A stretch of DNA of 64,000 nucleotides from Burhinus oedicnemus (taxonomy: Eukaryota; Chordata; Aves; Charadriiformes; Burhinidae): positions 344,996 through 408,995 of the forward strand of contig VFFE01007075.1 of the NCBI GenBank assembly GCA_008921705.1, in the 5' to 3' direction. The notes beneath the pieces were generated by a model. The model was given only the letters and a program-made list of their open reading frames with translations. It was not told where the DNA came from and searched no databases. Shown piece after piece: positions 54,301 to 64,000 of the stretch (the stretch's first letter is position 1; every line of letters starts with the position of its first letter). Position numbers and translations under genes: made by a program.

Positions 54301-55399
54301 CATGTCCCATCACGAAGCCCAGCATGGGACAGCGTAATTCACAACTTACTAGATGATGGCATAATTAACATGTGGTGGGGTTTATTCCTCTGGGAAAATG
54401 GCTCTTTTTATAACCTCAGTTTCTGCATTCTTTCTGACCAAGGGAAATGTGAGAGCTGGCCCAATTTGTGTCAAGTGGATGAACTCTGAGACTAAAATGC
54501 TTGATGACTCTTGAAATGAAGAGTCTTTGATAAACAGGTATGATTGAGTGGGCTGTTCTGGAGCTACGCGCTAAACTGAGGAAAAAAAATTCCACTGAGC
54601 TTTCTGATGATGGAAAAAATATGTGACACTATTACTGCTTTTCTATTAATTGCATGAAAATAGAGAGCAGAATTTCAAGGTTTAAGGACAAAGTGAAACA
54701 TCAAGTATTTTTCATATGTTAGGAAAAAACATTGAGAAATTGTTTTTCTTTGAGGATTTAACTCAACAAGGGTGGAGCTTGTTCTGAGGCAGAGTTAGAA
54801 CAGATTTTGAAATGCTGAAAACTTCAGTGAAACAAGATTTTCAGCTTTCAGCAGAACGTGAATGGAGCTAAAAGGATATAAGTTTTATTTGACAGGACAA
54901 AGATAAACTTGTTGCTAACAATAGAGATGTAATACATTTACAGTGTTCTCATACTTGCAATAGTCAGGCTGGTAGGAGACAATGAGATCTTTTGCTTGTC
55001 CAATCATCTCTGTTGGTGTAATAAAAATTCTACCTCAAAGCTTTTATTATAGAATAGCAGGAATTTTTAACAAAAAGGAAGTATTGCTGTGGGGGAAAAA
55101 ACGTCTCCCATAAAAACTGTTCAGTGAAATTGTAAATTTCAGTTAAGAAAAAAGAAAGAAACCTTTGAATGGGAATGCTGGGACCTGCTCAGTTACTGCT
55201 GCAGACCTTTCCAGTTGGAGAGAAAAAAAACATTTTATGAAATTAATCTAGGCCACATGAAGTGATAAAATGCATGGATATTTCCAAAATGGTAAGTAGC
55301 AATGTGCTGTAACCAATGGCTAGGTATCGTTTCAGTGCAGTATGTTTGGGTCGTGGTCTTTGAATTTATTTTTTTTCATAGATAGCATGGAAAAAAATT
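51379..55399. other. Intergenic, no confident gene
   Basis: This is 4 kb of AT-rich sequence. A (TA)-rich stretch lies at 51650-51668. A 123-codon frame at 53304 begins with a signal-peptide-like segment and is discussed as a finding. Near 55010-55030 TCTGTTGGTGTAATAAAAAT vaguely recalls old repeat ends. Confidence 0.45.
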
Positions 55400-56240
55400 A
55401 GATTTTGTAGACAATCGGGATTGATGGTATGACAAGCAGAGGTGCAGAGAGATTACTGGCACAGCTATCTGAATCTGGATCTGGTAAGCTGACACAAATC
55501 AAATAACACACATTTCAATGCCACCGAATGCAAGGTCAAATATTTAGAAACAAAAGATTTAGGAAGCACTGATGGGCTATAGGAGGCTGTAATTTAGATA
55601 TATCCTGGGAAGCAGTGAATTTGAAGAATTTTTTGTGTTACTGTAAACAAGCAGCTGAATGTGTCCTTCCTTTTGTTGTCCCGAGGCATGGAGGGTTTCG
55701 TGACACCTGTTGTACTGATTTGCAGCAAATATGCGATATTACCTCCGCTAATGGAGCCTGGAAGATCATAATTGAAAGGCAGCATTCAGTTCTGGTCTTC
55801 ACACTCTGAGGTGGGGGGGAAGGTTGGGGGGCATGAGTGGATCAGAAAGCTGGAGGTTCAGCAAACGCTTACACCAGAGACATAGCAATCAGCGTAGTCA
55901 GGCTACCAAAGAGAGCTTTAGAGGGTAATTTGACTGGTATCTCAATGTCAACACCTGCATCTGGTACTAAAGGAATCCTTGCTCTAATAGACCCATCACT
56001 TCTCACCAAACTCTTATAACAGAGTGCTCATAAGGCGAGCACTTGATTGGACTTAAGTGTGATAAATTCCAAAGGAAAATAAGATGCTGACAGTGAGAGC
56101 AATTAACTGCTGGAACAGCCTCTCATGAAGAGCAGTGAATCCGTCATGACTCCTTGCCTATTAATTCGCAACTAAATGGCGTTCTGAAAGGTTTGCTCTA
56201 GTTCAACCACTGCTATGGAACAGGATCCAGGTGTCTTAAG
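55400..56240 (+). mobile_element. Ancient CR1 LINE, ~0.8 kb of ORF2 C-terminus and 3' UTR
   Basis: In order it shows ACCGAATGCAAGGTCAAATA, TATCCTGGGAAGCAGTGAAT, ACAAGCAGCTGAATGTG, CATTCAGTTCTGGTCTTCAC, TTAGAGGGTAATTTGACTGG, GCTGACAGTGAGAGCAATTA with ACTGCTGGAACAGCC, and GTTTGCTCTAGTTCAACC. These track successive landmarks of old amniote CR1s (the SWEAVTLKK...LNEC-like stretch, CVQFWSSHS-like, and the closing region). Stops and indels are frequent, so it is much older than the other copies. The borders are approximate. Confidence 0.72.
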
Positions 56241-58057
56241 AAGGTGGAACTCCTTCTATTGCCATACCTGGGAGGTGAAACCTCCATGACCCTCATGGCC
56301 GGCGCAGCATTCTCCAACCTTGGCTCCCACTCATTTGGGTGTAATGTATTCAGACACAAACCTGCGCTGCTCTTTGCAAACACCTTCGGCAGAGCCGCCT
56401 CCCTGAAACCAGTAAGCATAATCTCATGAAGATACTGGAATTAATGCACAGTTATTTCCCAGATCCCAGCCCCACCAGAATTCCTGGGTGAAAGATGCCC
56501 CCATAGCATTGTAAAATGTATATGACACAAGTGGGCTGTAATCCTTGACTGGCCCTGAGACTATGAACACCAAGAACCTTGGTTACTTACTGGATTTAAA
56601 ACTTTATCCATCTCCAGATAATAAAGATTTAAAACTTTATCCATATCTGTCTCCAGCCAGGAGAAGATAATATGTCCAGCCAGGGAAAGCCATACTCTTC
56701 CAATGTCAGTTCTATACTCATCATGCCTCAGCCTGACATGCTGGCTTTGAGACAAGTGTTTTAAGTTCTTTGTATAAAATTGGAGGGGTGTCCTTCATTT
56801 GGGATGAATACCTCTTAAGATAATAAAAGCAGATTTTGCTTTCTGAACTTGATCAATAGGTCTCTTCCTGGCAGCCAGGGCAGACTGTGTCCACAAGCTG
56901 GCATAAGGAACTCTTGCCTGTGCAACAACACATGAAAGGTGGTAAGATCGAGGCATATATATATATAAAATCAAAACCTGTTAGTACTTTCTTTACAAGT
57001 CTTTCATTCCCATTTCCCCCTCACTTGTCTCCTCTTTTACGTTTATTTTGTTTTTCCTCTTCCTGCTTCTCTCTTCCTTTCTTGTCTTCCCCTCTGTCTG
57101 TTCTGTCTTGCATATATCAGCCTTTCTTGCCACAAATCAAACCTATTAGGGGCTCCAAAGGGATTCTTGCCAATGGCCTCCCTTTGTGAACTCTCTGGCT
57201 TTTTTTTTTTTAATCTGCAGTGTTCCACATTAAATTGCCATTGATTTAATAGACCACCATGAATTTTACTACCTGTCAAACAGCACAATTATTTTGAATT
57301 CTATTGTGGGAGAGCTTGACACCCAGCTCTGGATCACTTTACACGTTTCACCCTTGCTAGCGTGGACTTCACAGTTCAGGCTAGTATTTTGTGTGATTGT
57401 AGGATGGTATTTTTTGTCATTGTTTTAATTTGGTATGCTTGGGATTGAATGAATTGGCAGTCGATGGATAAAGACTCCCATATGCTTGAATCTGGAAATA
57501 TGTGGAATGTTGAAGCTATTACAGGGTGTTAAAACCCAAATAAATTCCCTTCTTCCCTCTTGCTGCTCCCAGCTCTGAAAAAATAAGATGGGAAGAACAC
57601 TTGTCTTTACTGTTGGTTCATTATTCACGGGCTGATCCTGAAAGCTCCCCAAGCAAAGATGCCCTTTCTTGCTGGGGTGCCCCGTACCAACCAGCAAAGA
57701 GGCCAGAGGCATGTGCCTGGAGATGTATTCCCCATGGACAGGTAAAAATTCTAATGTACTTTCTGAGAGCTGAGGTTGGCACTCACCAGCGTGCAGCAGA
57801 TTTCTTCCATGGAACAATGAGTGGATTACATCTGCATTAAAATAAAGAAAAGATTGGTTAATTCAAGATGAATCAGCCCTTTGTATCCCTTTTTAAAGAG
57901 CTCTTTCTATCATCTTGCACAACCAGAATGAATTGTTTTTCAGATGACAGGAATAACAGATTGAGTCTGCATTGTTTTAGGTGGTGTACAGATGCAGAAA
58001 AAGACTCCAACAACTCGTATGCACCCCATGAATGTATTTCAAGATAGCAGCTGGTCC
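56241..58057. other. Intergenic, no gene seen
   Basis: It contains a locally duplicated GATTTAAAACTTTATCCAT (56593 and 56626), a (TA)n tract at 56957-56967 and a pyrimidine-rich stretch at 57000-57108. No exon was recognised. Confidence 0.5.
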
Positions 58058-58170
58058 CTTGGAGGAAAATGTGGACACAGAAGAATTAAATGACTTGCCC
58101 AAGGTCACAGAGTGAGTCTGAGTTGGGTCTGAGACCTGTCCTCCAGTGTCTTCAAGTTTTATTCTAAGCA
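58058..58170 (+). mobile_element. MIR/L2-tail-like SINE fragment
   Basis: GAGGAAAATGTGGACACAGA, then AATTAAATGACTTGCCCAAG and GTCACAGAGTGAGTCTGAG, then GGTCTGAGACCTGTCCTCC follow the MIR 3'/L2 tail almost stepwise (the family has TGACTTGCCCAAGGTCACAC). Such elements are rare relics in bird genomes. The family assignment is from memory. Confidence 0.7.
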
Positions 58171-58697
58171 TTTTCCTTAAGAGGTTTTTCTTCCCTTGCT
58201 GAACATGATCAGCACATAATGAAGCATTCTCCCCGAGGTCTGAAGCAGACAGGTTTGGATTGTGAGTGAGTACAGAAAGCTATTTTGGTAACCATGACTG
58301 GTTACAGGAATAGTAACACATGGATTTTCCTCTTCTGCAGCTTCCTCTTTTCCAAGAAAGCCCCTGGTTGAGTTAAAGGTGTAATGTCAATGTGTGAGGA
58401 TGCTCACCCTTCCTCATCTCTGAGTTAGGGCTTTGGGAGAGGTTTGTTCCACCTGTCCTCTGTAGAATCAGACCCACTATGCACAGATGTAATTCACCCA
58501 TAAAAGAGCTGCTGGCCCCTGGGCATGAGTTGGGAGCTGCCTTGAGCCCACCGAGAGCCAGTGGCCATGCTGAGCTCCTCAAGCCTTCCAAGTTGAAGCC
58601 AACCTACTCTTGCTTTGGGCTGAGAGAGAAGGCTAACCCCATATGGCAAGTAATATAATGATCCATGTAGATTAGAGAGGAGAGTATGTGCTTCTAG
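58171..58697. other. Intergenic, no gene seen
   Basis: Nothing was recognised. Confidence 0.5.
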
Positions 58698-58770
58698 ATC
58701 ATAGAATCATAGAATGGTTTAGGTTGGAAGAGACCTTAAAGATCATCTAGTTCCAAGCCCATTCTCCTTG
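58698..58770 (-). mobile_element. CR1 LINE 3' terminal fragment
   Basis: ATCATAGAATCATAGAATGG, then GTTGGAAGAGACC and GATCATCTAGTTCCAA form the minus-strand 3' end of the same subfamily as the 7997 copy. Similarity fades after about 70 bp. Confidence 0.9.
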
Positions 58771-59164
58771 GCCTTGCAGTAGAGAAGGGCTATTGTGTCC
58801 TCTCAGGAAGCTGGTGGGATGGTATATACATCTCGCACACGGGGCATGAATTTGGCCTGCTGGGGGAGCTTTTTTGGCTCAGGGTGAGAAATTCATGGGC
58901 TACATGAATCTCCCAGGAAAGTTAGATAGACACAGGAGGTGGTGGCTCTGCAGTGTGTATGCTGAGGCCCTGGCAGACCCAGGCAGAAGTAGGTCTGTGC
59001 TTTGTGGCGCGGGCAGAAGTGGGATTGGGCCAAAGCCCCTCTGCCTGCCTTACAAACACAGAGCTATGATAAAGTTTAAAAAGGCCAGGGTCCTCCTCCC
59101 CCAGTATTGTGACCAATATGCATTGTGTTCTGTTTGGGAGATCCCAGTCAGACAGAACAATTAG

Positions 59165-59400
59165 GTGGCAAAACAATTTATTGCCTGCAGCCTTATAAAG
59201 CTCAGAGAGCACTCTTTCAGCCCTCAGCTGGTATTTAATCAATGCATCATAACTTTTATTAAGCCTAAATGCAATGCTTCTGAGATACTAAATTTAAAGT
59301 GTGCCTGGAAACCAGGGCCATTTTTCGTTTGATTTACATATCACAGCATCATGCAAGCTGGGAATAGGACAACAAGGAGCCCGGATTACAGTCAGAATTC
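59165..59400. promoter_or_regulatory. Candidate conserved non-coding block H
   Basis: The block contains GGCAAAACAATTTATTGCC, GGTATTTAATCAATGCATCA, ACTTTTATTAAGCC and GATTTACATATC, with homeodomain, POU and SOX-like cores, and no repeat or frame. It is a candidate only. Confidence 0.35.
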
Positions 59401-60600
59401 TCCCTGAGGATGCTTCAGAGATTTTTGTCCTGATGCGAGACCTCTGATAGATCATCACCAGGTACCTGGATGGTGGGCAGTGGGTTGGAGCCTTTGAGGC
59501 CCCAACTGCTGTTACAGATTAAGAAAGGGTGGGTGAGTCTCAGTGCCCGAGATAGGTTCAGTGCAAGCGCTATGTGTTGTGACAGTGGCTTCAGCTGCAT
59601 ATCAAGGAACACCTCTGAGTCCTTGCAGAGACATCTTCTGCAGCACAGGTCCACAGGCAGGGAAAAAAGCTTACACCCTTCCCAGGAAGTAAATTCCTGC
59701 CTCTGAAATGCTGTATTGATATATTGAGCTCTCCTGAGCATCCTGTGACACCTCTCTGGGGGCATTTGGGCACCTCCTTTGGCCTCCCCCATACTGATCC
59801 AGTCTCCCCAGTGCTTCTAGAAGAGGATTCCTCCCTTAAGTCCTCTGCGTCTCTCAACAGGCAAGCAAGCCCTGCTCGCATCCCCTTTATCCCCTTGCTG
59901 AGCTGCCTTTGCCAGCTGCTGAGGTGGGCAACCAGAAAGAAACTCCAGTGGCCTCCAGGTGCCAAATACCCTGAACAGGTTGTTGCAGCCCTGCTTAACT
60001 AATTTGTGCCCAAAACACACTAATTTCTGCAAAGCTCCATAACCAGTGTCACAGCTGCCTGCCATAGACTTCCCTGGGATGAACGATGGGACACCCATTT
60101 CCAGTTGTGATGGATGGGGAGAGCGAGAGAGCGCGAATCTCATCCTTGTTTCTGAGTCTACAAGACTCCCAGGCCAGCCTGCCAGCACCTCCTTGGATTT
60201 GACAGAAACTCAAAAACTTTGCCAAATGTTGGAGACTGGCTTAAAACGCTAAAGACGGTATTTAAAACCCATGGAAATTCTAAAACAAGGATGTTATTAA
60301 AGTGGAATTAAGGACAAAAGAGTTGCTAATATCTTCAAGAAAAGGGAGAATAAGAACATTTGGGTTTTAAATAGTATTAGAATATTAGCTGAAATCTAGA
60401 AATAATGTTTATCTGTGCAGCATTGTATCTGAGAAAGCTTCAATTCATGGATGAGGTACTAACTTGATTTCAGGTATCTCATAACCCTTTGTCTTGTGCT
60501 GGGGCCGTCCCAGAGCTGGATGGGCAGAGAGGTGTGTGTGCAACACAGGCTGTCACCGGAGATCAGCTTGGAGCTTGTTCTCAACCTTTGGTGTGGGTGA
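59401..60600. other. Intergenic, no gene seen
   Basis: Open frames on both strands up to 125 codons look random. No repeat was recognised. Confidence 0.5.
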
Positions 60601-60682
60601 CCAGGTGCCTGTGAAATGTACTTTGCCCCAGCTCCCCAATACCAGGTGCCTGTGAAATGTACTTTGCCCCAGCTCCCCAATA
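60601..60682 (+). repeat. Perfect 41-bp tandem duplication
   Basis: Two identical 41-bp copies lie head to tail (60601-60641 and 60642-60682), each starting CCAGGTGCCTGTGAAATGTA. With no differences between copies, the duplication is recent. Confidence 0.95.
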
Positions 60683-62229
60683 CTGGAACGCTTGTTTGGG
60701 AATACATAACCCGTGGCCTCTTGCCTGAAATCCCATTGACACGGTAGTGGGTGTCAATTAGTCAGGATTGTCCATTAATATAAATAATAAGAACCACTGA
60801 AACTGCAAAAGCCAGGATTAAAACCCAACACCAATAACTTTTGGAAAGGGTATGAATCCTTGTGCTTCAAGGGAAAGACCAGTTTCTGAATATTAGGGGT
60901 TGGGAGGATATTGCCCTCTGGGCAAGTATGGATTTCTATGGGAAACATGAACCTGCCTGACGTGTTTGGTTTCATATTGTCATTTCTCTCCTCCATAGTG
61001 GTCCTGGGTTGATGATCTTAGAGCTGGTTAAAACTCTGGAAACAACAAAATGTTGAGAAAGAAGGGTTTTTTGCCAAAAACTGATTTCTCCTTTTTTCAT
61101 GGAAAATGCTATCTGCAGGGATGTCTTCCTGGGCTGGTATCATTGCACTAAGCTGGGGCTGGAGGTGTGGAGGGTGGGAAAGAAGTAGAAGAAAGCAGAA
61201 AAGATGAAGAAAATGACTCATTGAAAGTTTGAAAAAAAAAAAATTTTCCCCCAAATCCAAGTGAAGATGGGAAACTTTCAAAAGGACAAATGCTCCGTTT
61301 TGAGTAGTGAATTGCTAACCGCTGTTAAACTTTGTTATTGACTGGCTGGTTTCTAAACCATAGGTGTGGACAGCATAGAGAAACTATTTTCTTTTTTCTC
61401 TTAAATTATAGCCATTTTCAAAACACTAGTTTTCCTACTTCTCACTACTTTCTGAATGTGTTATGAATGTTACTATAGTTATCAAAGGCTTTCTTTCTCT
61501 CTTTTTTAATTTTTTTTTTTTTTTTTAATACTAATGTTGTGATAGAATTAGGAACTGTAGCAGGATACAGTTGCCTGCTAGTCTTGCACAGGGGGCGATT
61601 GCCTGACATACAGGTCTGGTCCTAGGTCACAGTTGTGTTTACAAGGCACAGTGGAGAGTGGCTGCTGGTCCCAGCGTGTTGCCATGGCCAGCAGATCAAG
61701 AGAAGGGGTTATCACTTGTATTATCAACACTGTTTCCAGCACAAATCCACACCACAGCCCCATGTTAGCAACCATGAAGAGAATTAACTCTGCACACACA
61801 TGCAGACAGTAGCAAAGTTTTTGATGGGGCTGTTGAAATTTGTAAATGGGTGGACAATTTTTTGCGCTGGAGGTACCCGTGTTGTAAAGCTGCCTGGCTC
61901 CACCGGGGAACTCTGGAGCAGAGAGAGACTGTCTCGTTTATCCTTTCTGTATTCAGTGCAGGCTACGTAAAGAGGAAGAGACTCACCCGCTGGTGGTCAC
62001 AGGGGACTATGGTATCCTCTTACATGTAAGATCAAGATATAGCTGTCCCTCTGCCCGGGGGAGGCTAGAGATGGAAGGAAACCAAAGCAGCCCTGAGGCT
62101 CATCTAAAATACTCAGTGGAGTGGCTCACCTCTGGCCCAGGCAGAAGAAGATCCGTACCTGAAGGCAAACAGACAACGTAAGGTCATCTCTGCATCTCCT
62201 GGCTCTGCCTCCTAGCCAGCTGGAAGTCT
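60683..62229. other. Intergenic, no gene seen
   Basis: It contains T-rich tracts (61500-61530). No exon or clear repeat was recognised. Confidence 0.5.
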
Positions 62230-62400
62230 TTCCTGGTGAATATCACTGGCAAATGCTCTTGTCATTAAATATATTTGTTAGCACATGGATCATTCTGAAA
62301 CTAAGCTATAATTATTGGTGGAGCTGGCAGTGGTGCCTATAATTAAGGTTGCCAGACATTTCCCATTAAAAGATTCTCTTTTCCAATGCTATATCCTTGC
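62230..62400. promoter_or_regulatory. Candidate conserved non-coding block I
   Basis: GTCATTAAATATATTTG, AGCTATAATTATTGGTGG and CTATAATTAAGG form a compact homeodomain-core cluster in non-repetitive DNA. It is a candidate only. Confidence 0.3.
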
Positions 62401-64000
62401 CAACACATAACTGTTCAGGCTGAAATTTTCAGTTGCAGGCCGTTGGCTCGGGCTGGTCTTTGTGAAAATGAATATGTGTGTGTGTGAGAAAGCAGGAGTA
62501 AAATATAGTTTAACCAGATCCAAGAGTGTGATACAGGGAAAAGGCATTGTTTCAGAGTTATTTAAGAGGAAAAATCCTGATACCCCCATTGTTGAGAAGG
62601 TCTGGCACTTTCACGCTTTGTTTTTATTTTTGTAGGGACTTGAAACTTGGCTTTGTAACAGATCTGGGCTTTGTTTTTTGTCTTCAGACTTCCCTTCCTG
62701 GTTTTGGCCAAGTCAGATGGCTCTGCAGATCTGCTGTCAACATGAGAAGAGGAGAAGGTTTGCCCTGAAGTTTGTCTGGATTTTGCACAGTGCAGGGCTT
62801 CAGGAAGGAAGCAGGGTTTCCTCCTTCCCAGGGCAGGTTAGCTGCCCCTTATGTGGTTGGATTACGCAGCTTGGATTTCCTATACCCGACGTGTTTCTCC
62901 AGCTGGCTCATGCAATAGGAAGGCAATCACACATGCACTGATTGCATGGGGACAAGGGGTTTCTGCCATGATGGGCGGAGGTCGATGTGTTGTACAGAAT
63001 AGATCATACAAGGAAGATGGATGGGGAAAGGGTGGCTGTCCGTAGAGTGAGGTGGGTAAATCCTTGGCAGGTCTCACACCTTCCATTCTGCTTATCCAGA
63101 CTGGAGAGTCTGCAGGACCAGGCTGTAGCCCTGTGTGCCCATGTCTCTTCCTCACCTGAGATCAAAAGGGGGTTTAGGTGAGAGCCCTAGGATTAGGAAC
63201 TACTTTGGGGAACCATCATTAGAAGCATCATTTTTCACCTGGCTCCAAGGCTTCCAGCTAAAGCTGGGGAAAGCTTCCCTCCAAGTCTTTTATTTCCCAA
63301 AGTCCATCAAATATCAGATTTGCTGAGATATTTTGGCTGTAATGTCAAAAATTGTTTCCAGCTAGAATACTCTGTTTAGGTGCTTTGTTTTTGTTCAGCT
63401 CTGCAAACACAAACACCTCACTGGAAAGAACTGGTTTTGTAGTCAGTGCGGGGCTTGAACACTGTACAGGCACAGAGGCTTGGGACCACCTGTGATGCAG
63501 CTAGAACTCAGGAGAATATTGGAGATCTACTGATGGAAGGACCACTGTTGCATGCCCTGGGTGAGGCAAGGATCCTCTGGAAAACACAGTTTGGATCAGG
63601 GGCATCAGGTATACGAGGAGGGGAGATGAAATAAAGTTTTATGAGCACCTCTAATTCTTTAGAGCATTAATTTGTCTAGTCTTCATGCTGTTTATGTGCA
63701 TAATCCTACCTACAGCACTATCTGTACGGAGATTTATGCTGGTAGGTAGCTGCAGGATGTTTGAAAGTTTCCTGATCACTGGTATGGTTGAGTATGGGGA
63801 AAACCTTCAATGCATATGGGCTTGTGGCTTATTTTTGACTTTGGTGAAGTTACTCTAATTTACATCAACTTAAGATCTGGCTATATTTGCTTGTTTCAAA
63901 CAGCACCGTTTAAAGTTCCTGGCCCCAGTTCCTATCTGAGATATTTCAGAGAGAAGTTAATGCATGAAAATGGTGGTGTATGTTTGATTACAACAGGCTA
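62401..64000. other. Intergenic sequence to the window edge
   Basis: There is a (TG)n run at 62476-62486. No exon, RNA gene or repeat was recognised. The first DGKG coding exon was looked for and not found. Confidence 0.5.

Noticed and set aside
62979..64000. Search for the first DGKG coding exon in 26-64 kb
   Set aside because: No segment resembling the conserved DGKG N-terminus was found; exons may lie to the right.

Overview
The window reads as vertebrate nuclear DNA, most likely from a bird. It carries three intron-split genes in the order DNAJB11 (-), TBCCD1 (+), CRYGS (+). From memory this is the order at human 3q27 and on avian chromosome 9. The repeats are overwhelmingly CR1 LINEs with the 8-bp terminal repeats seen in birds and other sauropsids. 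No Alu or L1 copies were seen.

Layout. Positions 1-6192 hold the first four coding exons (residues 1-152) of DNAJB11, an ER-lumenal Hsp40 partner of BiP; its 3' exons lie left of the window. A CpG-rich bidirectional promoter with five co-oriented CCAAT boxes separates its ATG (6192, minus) from the ATG of TBCCD1 (6721, plus). TBCCD1 is complete: six coding exons give 557 codons, the human length as I recall it. Its first intron is an 80-bp GC-AG intron, and a spliced 3'-UTR exon is likely. CRYGS (gamma-S crystallin) follows, also complete: three exons, 178 residues, a TATA promoter and an AATAAA signal at 25828.

From about 25.9 kb to 64 kb I find no convincing protein-coding exon. In the human order the next gene on this side is DGKG, so this is probably the CRYGS-DGKG intergenic interval or untranslated upstream DGKG sequence. 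It contains CR1 copies of at least three young subfamilies plus much older CR1 remnants, a MIR/L2-tail-like fragment, a 37-bp minisatellite with a 111-bp higher-order period, and several AT-rich blocks dense in homeodomain, SOX, POU and TCF core motifs that look like conserved non-coding elements.

The three genes do not form a pathway. DNAJB11 and TBCCD1 share a housekeeping promoter, while CRYGS is an independently controlled lens gene. I found no evidence of a new multi-gene system. The more unusual points are the GC-AG mini-intron, the promoter architecture, the old repeat fossils and the candidate enhancer clusters.
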